NCBI GenBank assembly: GCA_932521025.1
Contig: OW051469.1
Location: forward strand, 9,126,398-9,190,397
Reading direction: 5' to 3'
DNA: 64,000 nucleotides
Source of the DNA: Oscheius onirici
Lineage: Eukaryota; Nematoda; Chromadorea; Rhabditida; Rhabditidae
Part shown: positions 10,699 through 22,200 of the stretch, piece by piece
Layout of the letters: every line of letters starts with the position of its first letter
Position numbering within the stretch: position 1 is the stretch's first letter
The notes under the pieces: generated by a model
The model's database searches: none
What the model was told of the DNA's origin: nothing
What the model saw: only the letters and a program-made list of their open reading frames with translations
Program-made: the position numbers and the translations under genes

Positions 10699-13600
10699 TC
10701 ACTTCGGGTTCAGGGCTTCAAAAAGATTATTGTAGCCGACAAGGTCGACGTTGCAAGCCTTCAGAGAACCGTCCAGATTGGCAAACTTCTGCTTTTCGCA
10801 GAGATCTTCGAAATCGAAACGAAGTCCTTCGAGCTCATCTGCGCTGTCCGCGGGAAGAGTTTCGACCTGGATTTACAGTGTAAAAGAGCCACAAAGCAGA
10901 CGAACCAGTTTTTTCAACGTCGCAACAAGAAGATCGTAGCGTTTCTGCGAGCTGTCGCTCGAAGCTGCCAGGAAGATGGGGCCGAATTGGGACAGAGAGA
11001 CGGCATCAGAGCTCGTTTTTACGGCAGGGTCGGCATTCTCGTCTTGAACAGGCTGCTCATATTGGAGAAGCTTCACAATAACCAGTCCCAAATTGTTCCA
11101 GAGCTTTGGGAAATCCTCGGAGAGAGACTCCTCGACGGCCTTCTTGCAGTAGCGTTCGATTCCGACGAAGATTTGCGTCTTCAGTTTCGGTTTCTTCAGG
11201 CACGAACGGATAATTTGTCCGGCCAGCTCGAGAGTTTTGGGCTCATTGATCTGAACCGTCTCATTCAAGCAAAAGTGAGGGAAACAAACATTTTGAGCGC
11301 AAGACTCGGCGAAACAGCTGAAGATGTCGCAATTGTACTTGTCAGTATTTGTCGCCTTGAACATATCTTCAGTGAATTCCTCGATCTTAGCGACGCCCTG
11401 CTCGATTTCATTTAGATCGCTCTTGATCCGAGACGGCAGCTTTTTCAGCTTCTCCTCCCATTCCAGCTTTTCCACTGTCAGTTTCTCTTGTTCTTCCGCC
11501 GTGAGCACAGTAGCCTGTTTGACGTTTTTGGACGTATCCTTCGCCATATTTCGGACGGCGCTGAGAGCCGACTCCTTGTCCTTGTCTCGCTGCTTGATCT
11601 GTCTTGAGCCGGGACTCTCGTGATTTCCACCTCCGCTGGCACCAGAGGCCCAGTTGGATCTTCTCGGTATATTAGTCTAAAATCTCGTTTAGAAGCCTCA
11701 AGAATAACGATTCACCAAGGACAATTGACGAGGAGACGCACTTGCTGGAGCTTTAGTAGCTGAAAAGGCAGCACTGGCTCGTTTCATCTGTCCAATTCGA
11801 GCGTCTTGGCTACCGCGAGAAGGTGGTGCTTGACGGGGAATGGAACTGGCATTTTGGCGGAATCCGGCGTTACTTTGCTTCCTATCGTAAGCATCACGGT
11901 CCTGATTGAGCTGCTGCTGCTCCTTCATGATTTCTTGATGGATTTCTGAGATCTTCTTCGGTCCCTGTTCAACGACTTTGCGCGGCCTCCAACGCTGATC
12001 TTTCAGCTCCTTGACGCCCATGATTTTGAACCTAAAAAAAGGGTAAGATAAGCACAATTTTCAATATCCTTACTTGATTTTAGGCGAACAGCTGGCCGAG
12101 ATCCTCACCAAATGGTCAACGGTCTGTTTTATGTATTCCCCAGCCTGGTTGAAATCTTTGGCCGTCTCGAAGTTCTTGCCAACAGCTTCTAGAAGCTGTG
12201 TCGCACATTGAAGAGACTCTTCGTCGAATGGAGGCTCGGGAATAAGATGGGTCTCTTTGTCGGGATACGATGAACGGAGAAGGTCGTAAAAGCACCATTG
12301 AATGATTTTTGAGGATAGGAGAGCTTGGTCGTAGAGCTGACCGATGAAGCTAGAACAGTCGATTTTTAAGACAAAGGGCGGTCGGAAGACCTTGATGTTA
12401 CCAAATACAATAAAAAGAAATAAATAAGACTCACTTGATGTTTCCGAACTTTCTCCTTCTGAATTTGACGAAGTCTTCTTCGTACTTCACCATCAGCTCC
12501 TTCTTCCTATTCTCGTCAGCCTCTTGGTCAATGGCTTCTTTCTAAATACAAGCATTAGACCAAAACATCTTAAAAATCACCTCTGCATCCATTGTCTTGT
12601 TGACAAAGGTCAGCTGGGCTCTGGTCAGAATGGAATTTCGGAACCGGGAGGGGCCTCTGCTGACACGAATTTCAGATTCTACCTGCCGTTTACAAATCTC
12701 CGCATACAGAGAGCAGAACCGCGGTTCTTCGACGGCCTTGTCGAAAATGACAATGATGACACGAGCGAGCTGCTCTTCGGGAGCATCGAATGCCGGTGCT
12801 GGACCAGAGACATTCAGCTTCAGGAATTCGCCGATGAGCTCTTCCTTGTACGTGGGAGTAATCTTGTTCAGAAGGGAGCGAACTTGTTTCAACAGGAGCT
12901 AAAATAATGAATCAAACCAGACAAATTTCGTGAACAAACCTCGATTCTGATCTCCTCCTTCTCCATATCCTCCGGCTTGATCTTGTAAGCCTTCCAAGCG
13001 TTCACAGCCTTGTTCTTGAGATCAACCTTGGGAGCTCTTTCGATAGAATTACGACTAATAACTCCTCCACGATTCTGATAGCTGCCAGACTTCTGCCTGA
13101 ATGTACTTCCGTTGTGGGAGTTGCGTCCAAAACCCTGAATTAGGGATCAATGACAACGTTGAGAGTCCGTACTTTTTGGGTCTTTTGCTGATAGGACTTG
13201 TCTCGTGGGACGTAATTCTCACTCCTCTGCGGTTGTAAAGGCATCGAAGCGAGATCCAGACCGAAATCGACAATCTGTTCAAATGGCAATGGCGGTCTCG
13301 TAAGGTTGAACTCCTGAAATTATGAACTGTTAAACTGGGTTCTAACCAAGACGAACCGTTTCCATATCTCTCATGAAGTACATGAAACCACGGTTATAGC
13401 GCTGCGTGTCGCCGAGTCCCTTATCAAATTTCTCATAAGCCTCGTTGAGCTCTTGCCGTCTCTTCTCTTTTGCAGCACGCTCGAGTAGAAGCTGTTCGTC
13501 TTCTTCCTCCGTCTTCTCGCCAGACATCGATTCACCATCGTCATCTTCATCAGCCGTGTCGTCGACCGTGACATCTTCGGCAGAGGAAATCTGGTCGGCA

Positions 13601-15176
13601 TCTCCGAATCCGTCAGGAGCATCGAAAAGAGAAAGCCCGACTTCAGCTGAAGCACTTTCCGCGATGGGATCGGTAACAGCCTCAGTCTGAAAACGAAGTA
13701 TATTTGAGGATAAAGAACTAATAGATGTACCTCTTCCGCAGGGGCCTCAAAAGGCTCGCTATGTTTTTCAGCCGGCTTCTCCTTAGCAACAATCTCTAGC
13801 TCGACAGGCTTCTTAGGGACGGGTTCCACGACGTTGGGCGTCTCGGCGGCCTCTTCGGGCTTCTTCTTCGGAACAGGCTCTACTTTGGCATTGGCGTTCT
13901 TCTTGGCGGCAATCCTAGCAGCCTTTTTTGAAAGGGGTACCACATGGGCGGGCTGCTTGGCGACCGTCTTCGGTTCGACAGGCTTCTCCGAAACGCACTC
14001 CTCTTTGACAGATTTCTTGGCGACCGCTTCTGATTTCTCCGGGACGGGTTCTACTTTGGCGGGCGGAGGAGCCACCTTCAGCAGGCCGGGTCCTATCGGA
14101 ACGGGCACCGCCGTGATAAGCTTCCTAGCGACAGGCGGTGGCGTAACCAATTTGGAGGGTTCCCCGGTAGTAGGCTTCTGGGTGGGCACTGGGACAGGCT
14201 TGCCCCAAACCATTTTGACCTCAGATGGAACCCCGTTGACCTGCTGGAACTTTGCACGCATTTCTCCAACGAGATTGTTGCGATGCTTCTCCTCCTTCTC
14301 GGGACTCCGCTTTTTGACGGGGCTCGGCATTTTAGCGACAACCGATTCTGAAAATGACCGTATAGATACAGAAAGAAATCCGAAGCTTACCGGAGTCGTG
14401 GGTCGTATTTGGAGTAACATTCTTGGACAGCGGCCTAGATGGCAACTCGACAGGTTTGCCCGAAGTGGGATCCACAGGAACGAACGCCTTTGATCCTGGC
14501 TGACGTAGCTCGACGGGTTTGCCCGATGTGGGGTCCATAAGAACGAGCGGCTTCGATGGCTGAGGCACATTTGCGAGAGTAGCCGGAGCCGAATCCACAT
14601 GAACGTTCGGCTTCGGTGGTGGCAGCTCAACAGGTTTACCCGACGCGGGATCGGTTAAAAGCAGCACACTAGGTGGCTTCTTTTCGAGCTTTTCACGCGA
14701 CTGCTTGGCAGAAGGATTGGGAACACCAGGATAGTGCATCGGTTCGCTAGCAATGGGAGTAGGCATCATTGCATTCGGGTCCTGTAAAATCACTTGCTAG
14801 GATACATTTAACTGCTTAATTTTGGGACAGGACAAAGGGGGGTTGGTGGTCCAGGATTAATCATGATAAGAACCAATTATGGGACCGACAACAACCTTGG
14901 CTTGCAACATTCGTCACGATTGTATGAACAAGAAACGTACCGGTACGGCCACCGGCATAAATTGCGGAGCAGGCATGTACGGGACCGGAAAGCCATGAAA
15001 TTGAGCATAATATTGATGTGGTACACATGGCGGAATGTAGCCGCGTGGAATAGAATGGCCCGGAGGCGGATAGCTGTTGGCGCTGAAATAGATCATACAG
15101 TTTTAAATTAGTACGAGGCTTACTATTGAGGCTGCTGAGCAGCACGCGGATCACGATTCGGATCATTGAAACCCAT
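10699..15176 (-). CDS. eIF4G paralogue A (translation initiation scaffold)
   Basis: Cap-binding complex scaffold. Exons (5' to 3'): 15176-15124, 15082-14941, 14781-14391, 14347-13731, 13686-13357, 13313-13173, 13134-12940, 12898-12581, 12541-12435, 12349-12074, 12031-11716, 11676-10906, 10866-10699; phases all join, 1274 residues. The N-terminal third is proline/lysine-rich with three DPxSGKPVEL repeats. An eIF4E-binding site reads RYNRGFMYFM. The MIF4G HEAT domain starts near LLNKITPTYKEEL and runs through GKNFETAKDF to KPRK/KKISEIH-like helices. The C-terminal part (TVEKLEWEEKL to FEALNPK) corresponds to an MA3-like region. The start lies 2 nt after a TTTTTCAG acceptor. Closest relative here is the broken third copy at 48.8-52.2 kb; eIF4G-B is more diverged. 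Confidence 0.92.
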
Positions 15177-15481
15177 TTCTGAAAAATACGATTATAATGA
15201 GAAAAGGGGTATAAGAAAGATTTCCCAGAAGGCAAAATGATGCGCGTGATCTCCGAATGATTTTAGGCCCGGAAGAACGGTAAAAATTAGAACGTGATAT
15301 TTTTGTTCTAAAACGGGTTTATAACAATCCCAGATAATGAGAGGTCTTTTTCCCTTTAATTCTGCTTTAAAAAATACAAACATATAAAAAATTGCACATA
15401 GCGGCGTGAGCCAAACAAAGACCGAAAAAAAAGGAAAATACGCACACGCGTGCCAGATTACGGTAGAGGGCGAATCGTTAC

Positions 15482-15998
15482 GGGACCGGCAGGCTTGTTG
15501 ATTTTGCGGCGCCGCGCTTTTCAGCGCTGTCCACAGGGGCGCGCCGCGCCGCAGGGTTCAGCGCCGGCCACAGAGGAATTGAGAAACAAAATAGGTTTTT
15601 GCATTTTTACGTGCTTTATACTCATTTTTTCGACTTCTAGGTCGTTTTAATCGATTCAGCGTGGAAAAATACCCTAGAAAGGTATAAATTTGAGGAGAAA
15701 ACATGGTGAAGTGAAAGAATACAGTTTTTCAATCATTTTGCCTCTTTCTAAGGGGTTGCTCTTCAATATTCTGCCGGAGGAGACCTTTCTAGGGTATTTT
15801 TCCACGCTGAATCGATTAAAACGACCTAGAAGTCGAAAAATGAGTTTAAAGCACGTAAAAATGCAATAACCTATTTTGTTTCTCAATTCCTCTGCGGCGC
15901 GGCGCGCCTCTGTGGCCGCGGCTGAAACCTGCGGCGCGCCCCTAGACCGGAGCGCTGAATTCTGCGGCGCGGCACAGCAAATCAACAAGCCTGGGGAC
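15482..15998. repeat. foldback element 1 (about 200-bp inverted repeat)
   Basis: Arms about 15482-15682 and 15783-15998 are near-complementary with a spacer of about 100 nt. The inner part of each arm is well conserved (for example CCACGCTGAATCGATTAAAA and its complement). The outer part is GC-rich (GGCGCGCC-like) and more diverged. Structure fits a foldback or MITE-type element; no transposase is inside. Confidence 0.75.
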
Positions 15999-16090
15999 CG
16001 GTATGACCAAGCCTTTAACACAGCTCGCCGTGCCTTTGAAACGTTGGACAAATGGTTTTCGTGGCGGGACCATGGGGCGCCCGCGAACCG

Positions 16091-16430
16091 AAAAATTTGA
16101 ATTTTTGGCTTGAAAATTGGAAATTTCGGTGTATCGTTTTCTCAGTCACCCGTCAACAGTTTTTTCTGTTCTTGGGCTCTTTATGACGGCCGTATCGAGT
16201 TCTACCAGAATGAGTTTTGGCACCAAAATGTGTACAGCGAACCCAGCTGAAAAATAAAGAATACTGTATAGCGCAGCCATTTTGCATGTAATCAGCCTGA
16301 AAAAACTCATTCTGGTAGAACTCAACACGGCCGTCAAAATGAAACCAAGAACAGAAAAAAATGTAGTCGGGGTGCCGAGAAAACGTTTCACCGAAATTTT
16401 CCCATTTTCAAGCCAAAAATTCAAAATTTG
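16091..16430. repeat. foldback element 2 (about 130-bp inverted repeat)
   Basis: Arms about 16091-16219 and 16299-16430. Matching blocks include TTTGGCTTGAAAATTGG with its complement, and TTCTACCAGAATGAGTTTT with its complement, around an 80-nt centre. Unrelated in sequence to the neighbouring foldback element. Confidence 0.75.
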
Positions 16431-17117
16431 AATTCCCGCTCTTGAAATTTTCAAATCGCTGCGGGACCCACAAATAGGACCCAGTCCTTTAAAGTGCCGA
16501 CTTTGGCGAACTGTATTAACGGATAAAGCGTTTTTTTCTTCACCACAGTCTGGGACGCTTGTTTTTCTTCATTATGTTTGCCGTTCCATTTTTCACTTTA
16601 TTATTGCAGAAAACACCTCCAGAAACGTCATTATAACTATGAGTACTCGTTTTAATTCTAAAAAAAACCTCTTTCAAAGCTTCCTGAACTATTTTCATAG
16701 CCTTTGTGTCAGGTATAAAATGTTTTGCAACGTCGTTACGCTCGAAACATGACAAAATGTTGCCTAGCACTTTCTGAAAACTGTTGAAGCCTTCTGCTAC
16801 ATGAAAACCAATATTTCAGTGCCCACCTATGTAATCTTGACGTTTCCCTCAAAAGTTAGCAAATTTATACTATAAAACCTTGATAATTCGCTACTGTTTA
16901 TCGTGTAAACGTTGAAAATGACCGATTCCCAACGGTTTCTTCCCCCTAATTCCTTAAAAGTTTGTTTTTTCATCATTCTTCTTCGTCGAACCCTTTCCCA
17001 ACGTTTTCTTCATCTTTCCTCTGTTCCCTATCAAAAAGTACCGAGTCCCGGCACGAACCCCCTCTCAGCTTCAAATCCTCAACCTCCCTAGTAAAATTTC
17101 CCTGTTCAGCCCCGAAA

Positions 17118-17525
17118 ATGTCCTCCAATCCGGCCGAATCTTCTACATTTATGCCGAAACCGAGTGGCAAGGCTTACTGGAGACACAGGTACCATTTGCA
17201 AGCATTTTATACGAAAAATGCCTAGAATTTCGTACATTTTAAACACATTCCGTACTCGGCCCGGCAGAGCCATCTTTCTCGGAGTTTCCGTCTATTTGAT
17301 AGCTTTCAACGCTGGAATGAGGTTATTTTTCTCATTTTTAGCCCGAAAAAAGCAAAATTTAGCTGGTGGAGGGAGCCGGGCCAGCCCATAAACCGTCTCC
17401 AATGGCAGCTGATGAAATCGCGCGGTGAACTTTCAGCCGAAGCTCTGGAGAAGGAAAACGTCATCTACAGATACTACAAGGCTAAATTTTATAATTCCAG
17501 CAATAGTTTCCCACAACTTGATTAA
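17118..17525 (+). CDS. small single-pass membrane protein, family not recognised
   Basis: Three exons, 17118-17188, 17268-17321 and 17363-17525, give 95 residues with all phases joining. Layout: polar N-terminus (MSSNPAESSTFMPKPSGKAY), one membrane segment (AIFLGVSVYLIAFNAGM), then SWWREPGQP and a charged tail ending FPQLD. The second intron is taken as 41 nt (17322-17362); an earlier AG at 17340-17341 would make a 20-nt intron and is unlikely. Reading straight through gives a shorter protein ending GGGSRASP. The start lies 8 nt after a TTCAG acceptor. It is convergent with SRP72, 63 nt apart. The size and layout would fit a mitochondrial inner-membrane or ER accessory protein, but this is a guess. 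Confidence 0.65.
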
Positions 17526-17588
17526 AAAGGTTTACACAACAAAAGAATAAAATAAATATAAAAAAATCACATTTTGACAGCGAAAAGT

Positions 17589-20500
17589 CTAGAATTTGCT
17601 AGTCTTCTTCTTGTTTTTTTGCTTCTGGGCCTTGGTCGGACGCTGCTGACGGGGACCTTCAGCGGCTAAGGGAACAGCTCTCGGTGAGGCGGGACTGGCA
17701 GCCGTGAATTCGCTAAAAATTTGCGAGTTTTAAGAGACAAAACGGTATTTTGACTGCATTTCTGCCAAATATGCAACTTTAGAGTTTTCACAAAGCACAA
17801 CTTTGAAAATAAAAAAACTAGCGAAATATGGTCCACATCTTTGAATTTAGGACGCAAATTGGTCTCCCAATATAGGAAACGGTTCAGTATCGTTTTCTAG
17901 AAAGTGAGACAATTCCGTGAACTGGATGATCGAACCTTGAAATAGTATCAAAAACCTACACATTGGGATTGGCGCTGGCCGAGCCCTGCGTTCCACGTCC
18001 AATATCGCGATCCCTATTTTTCTTGAACTTTTTCTTGTAGGCAGCGCGTTCCTGTCGCGGCAGCCATCTCTCCGGATCGGGATCCACATTCGGGTCGTAA
18101 TTCTTCGGCAGACGAATCTTTCTCTTCCTCGTGTTGGAATTCTTCAGCTTTCGCGTGATAATTTCGGCATCTTCCGTCTCGGCCTTGCCCTCCTTGCGCT
18201 GCTTGTACTTGTCCCCGCGAAGAATCCAGTCACTCTCTTCCAGCGCATCGACATCGATTTCGGAACTGCTGACGGCCGGGAAGACCTGGAAATACGGTTA
18301 TTTAGTGAGGTTATTCATTTCATTCATTATTCCTGTTGCGGAGAGCGATTGGGAGTAAAATAACGGCTTGGTGGACAGAAGAGACGGAAATAAGCACTTT
18401 TGGAGAATATTAGGAAAAAACGACATGACAAGAGACATGAATCAAGATAGAATGACATCTTCAGAACAGCCCTCTTATGCAGACTGCAATGAGATGTGGT
18501 AAGATGAGCCGACACCTCGACCTGTGCTTCAGGAAAAGGGTCGAAGGACAGCATCAGTACAGTAGTTTTGGATCAACGGGACAAAGAAAACATACATGAA
18601 AGCGAGGAATTATGGAGAAACGGTGGAGACAACGTCATGTGAGGCAGATATTGACAGATAGGTCGAGAAACATGAAAAATTAGATATTTTCAGTGCAGTA
18701 GAAAGATGGACCGGATAGCTGGTCATTAGCGAAAGATAAGAGGATTTCGGGAAGTGTAGGTTGATCAGAATATGGGCAAGAAAAGGCAAGCTAACCTAAG
18801 AGAAACGGGTCAAAAAACGAGGCAAGAATGGTCGATCTTAAGCTTGAAACAGTCCAACTTTTGCCTATTTGGCAAAACTCAAAGCTTCTGAAGAAAACCA
18901 ACCTTATCCGTAAGACTCTTAGCCTTCTGAGCATCAAACTGCGAATAGATGCCAATAAGTCGGCACTTGACCGTATTATCTTCCGGCTGCGCTTCCAGAA
19001 GCTTCTCCAGGAACTTGGCAGCTCCTTTCGGATTGGCCTTCTTCGTTTCCAGCTGAGCCGCAATGTTCAGAAGTTCAACCGCGGCATCCGTCGACTTGGC
19101 CGCCTTCAGATTTTTCTCAATCTCCTAGAATTAGAGTCATTTTTCAAAAATTTAGGATAAAGAGCTACCGTAATCGCCTTGTCAGTCTCTCCGAGAGCCA
19201 CCAGGGAGGCAATAATCAAACTGACGACGGCCGGGGATCCACTGAGCTCCGAAGGAAGATCCTTGGCCGATTGGACAACTTGCGAGAAAAGACCTGCATT
19301 TTATGAAGTTTTTAGCTAAAAATAATAAAAACCATGATTGACGGCAATGTGGAGCCGAGTAGCTACGACTTCGGCATCGTTGTCGCAACTCAGCACCTCT
19401 AGAGCTTTGTTGATGTCGTTCATTTTGACGAGAAGGGCGGCGTGGATGAGCTTCGTGTCTCTGGTGGCTCCGTACTTGGAAGTGAGCTCTTCCAGAGCTC
19501 GACGACACGGCTCGCGCTGATTGGAGAGTAGAAGGACCAGAACCTGGAAAATATCGATATTTTTTGGATAAACATAACATTATTTCGGACACAGATGGCT
19601 CCATTTTTAGGGCAGAAACAGTAAGTTCTATCATGAAAGGATGGGATTGTAAAAATCTTTAGAAGACGCAATTTTAGGACCAAAACAAAATAGAAATCAC
19701 TTCTTTTTTACATGAGAAAGTTGCAAAATGTCCTCTTCTCAGTAGAGATATACACGATCGGGTTGGTAGCTTAGCTTTCTGGCAAGGAAAAAACTGGGAA
19801 ACATTGGACCAAATCGCCTCGTTTTCTAAATTCTAAATTTAGACTGAACTGTGCGTTGTCGGAAATCAGTCCGGGTTGATCCCAGCGATGTTATGGTAGA
19901 TTTTACGAGACAAAATGGTTCCATTCCGCTAATTTTTAATACGCTGAGAATACACGTACTGCCAAGTACTTTAGACGAATTTGGCAATGAAAACAGGTTC
20001 GTTTTGCATCTAAGTTCCGGCTGATTCTCTTAGCTTTCGATTAAAGCTGAACAGCTAATGGAAAATGCTGTCACGTTTTTGCTCTCAAAGAGCTAAATCT
20101 ACGGAGGAGAACGTCCTAGTTCCTAGTAAAACTAACGTTATTCTGAAGGAGAGTCTTTCTCTGTCTCGGCGTCAACTTGGTCTGATCGACAGCCAAAGCC
20201 GACTTGAGCTTCTTCTTCGTCTCCGCCACATTTTCGTCTCCGGCAGCTCCGGGCAGATTGTTCAGCAGGGTAGCCTTGACGCTGACATCGTTCGAGCCGG
20301 CAGCCTGGACCTTTTGGTACTCTTCGAGAGCCTCCTGACGACGCCCCTGCTTGTGAAGGACGAAGGCGCGTTGGATGCGGAGCAGAGCGAGCTCCTGCTC
20401 GAGTTCTTCCTCAGTCAGACCTTCTTCGACCAGGGTGGAGCGACAGAGCTCTAAAAATAGTCTTTTCAACGTGTTTTTGTTTCCACTGCTAATAATCTTG

Positions 20501-21990
20501 TTGAAAACAACCAAAAATTGAAAATTTAAGCAATATAGAGGCTCTTTTATGGCCCAAAAAGCTCACCAATAGCCTTGCCTAGGAGCTCCAGCGCGGCCGT
20601 CCACTTTTCAGCTTCAATCTTCTGACAAGCCGCGTTGTAGAGCTGCTCAAAGGTGCCAAGATCGCTGTCAATTTGCTGCTTGACGCCGACCGATTCCAGC
20701 TGAGCCTGAACGGCCAGGAAGTTGGCCTTGCGCTCCTCATCATACTCGTCGCTGTGGTTCTTAATCAGCCAGAGGAACATGTCGTGAGCTTCCTGGGATA
20801 TATTTTTGAGCTATTTCATGCCAAAATACCTTGTATTGCTCCAATTTGTAGTAAATTTGAGCCTTGAGCTCGTTGATCTTGTAATCGTCGCTGGCAGCCT
20901 CCTTCAGCACTTCCAGAGACTCGGAATTTTGGCCGAGACGGTAGAGGACGTAGCCGTGCTCGAAAATGGCCTTTCTGAAGTAAAATAAACTTTAAAAACC
21001 AGCCGAAAAGGTAGGAAATTGGCTTAAACATTAGACAAAAACAAACCCAAGCTGCGCTGTGGTGCATTGCTGGATGAAGGCGAGGGCGTCTTCATACAGC
21101 GCCAGTTGAATAAGAGCCGTAAGTTTGCCCTTGTAGCCGAGAAGTTCCTTTGGATGACGGCGAATCACTGAAATTTGGAGGGCTTTCAACACAATCTATG
21201 AACTTTTCGACGGCATCTTATGAACAGCTTTTTGAGCATATTTTTGGACCTATACAAAGCTTCAGCTGATTGTGTATGAAGGATTTCAGCGAGTTTTTAA
21301 ATTATCCTGAATTCCGCATTTCACCATAGTTTGGAGCTTCCATAATAGCATAAACTGGTTAGCCGGAATGAGAAAGGTGTATTTGAGAACGGGAACAATA
21401 AATTACTGCGTGATTTTGCTTATAATAAAGCTGTGGGATCGCATTTAGAAGAACAATGACAGGCTGCGAAAGTTCCAGTGAAACAAGGGGCGGATAACAA
21501 CGAAAAGTCAAAGCTCTCAACAATTCAGTTCCACACGAACTCGGAGTTTTACAAAGCTGAAATCTGACGTTTGAAATCTAGATAATGTCCCATTCTAAAT
21601 TAACTGAGTTTCTGTTACAAAACAGACAAAAACTTGTCAAGTTAGAAACAAATCCTGTCAATTTCGAAAGATTTGACTGTTTTGCGAGTCATATTGATTT
21701 CGGGATGGTTCTGACGAATTTAGTGTGACAAAACAAAAAAGCGACCTATTTTTTTGCAAAATGACTGCGTAAAACTCTGAAGATGAGAGTTTGGAACGTC
21801 AGAAACTACCCATCCCGCCAGAAAGAGCAATTTGCAATTTTCTCACGTTTCCACTAGCATTCCTGGACAAAATAAGTAAAAACCAACTCTTATTAGCTGC
21901 CTGAAGAGCCTTCTGATAGTCGGCCGTGGCTTCGGCCTTGATCATGTCCGAGAGACATTGTCGAATTCCTCCGGACTCGTTAGAGGCCAT
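17589..21990 (-). CDS. SRP72, signal recognition particle 72-kDa subunit
   Basis: TPR-type subunit of the signal recognition particle; binds SRP RNA and SRP68 and acts in cotranslational ER targeting. The N-terminus MASNESGGIRQCLSDMIKAE is followed by TPR helices such as ALYEDALAFIQQ and YDEERKANFLAVQAQ, the latter close to the vertebrate protein. The conserved C-terminal RNA-binding patch reads LPKNYDPNVDPDPERWLP, followed by a lysine-rich tail ending KKTSKF. The start lies directly after a GGTTCAG acceptor at 21991. Introns 21171-21892 (about) and 18291-18900 (about) are long; others are about 40-60 nt. TFIIS ends 210 nt upstream on the same strand, close enough to consider an operon. Confidence 0.9.
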
Positions 21991-22200
21991 CTGAACCTTT
22001 TCTAGCTTGTTTTCATAATTTTTAACGATATTTAGACCGAAAAACGGCCAAACAGTTTCTAAAAACTTGGGAGAACATCTTATTATAACAACAAACACAC
22101 TGACATTTGAGACCAAAAATAGGGGGAAATAGGAAGGAAATAACTGGTTTTACAATTTAAAACTGGCGGCGCAATTCGTAATATAAATAGGGGAACACAT

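Larger units (their letters stand above)
15177..17117. other. gene-poor gap with two foldback elements
   Basis: Separates eIF4G-A (minus) from a small membrane-protein gene (plus). Contains foldback elements at 15482-15998 and 16091-16430. A minus-strand frame at 16540-16770 (VLGNILSCFERNDVAKHF and on) looks somewhat protein-like but has no partner exons that I can assign. Confidence 0.5.

Noticed and set aside
13371-14630. 419-residue continuous frame as a single gene
   Set aside because: It reads through two introns of eIF4G-A; the spliced model keeps phase and conserved motifs.
16540-16770. Minus-strand frame VLGNILSCFERNDVAKHF
   Set aside because: Somewhat protein-like but no partner exons, no domain and close to foldback repeats; kept only as a note.
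17322-17341. 20-nt intron in the small membrane-protein gene
   Set aside because: A normal 41-nt intron ending at 17362 gives the same frame and fits the size seen in neighbouring genes.
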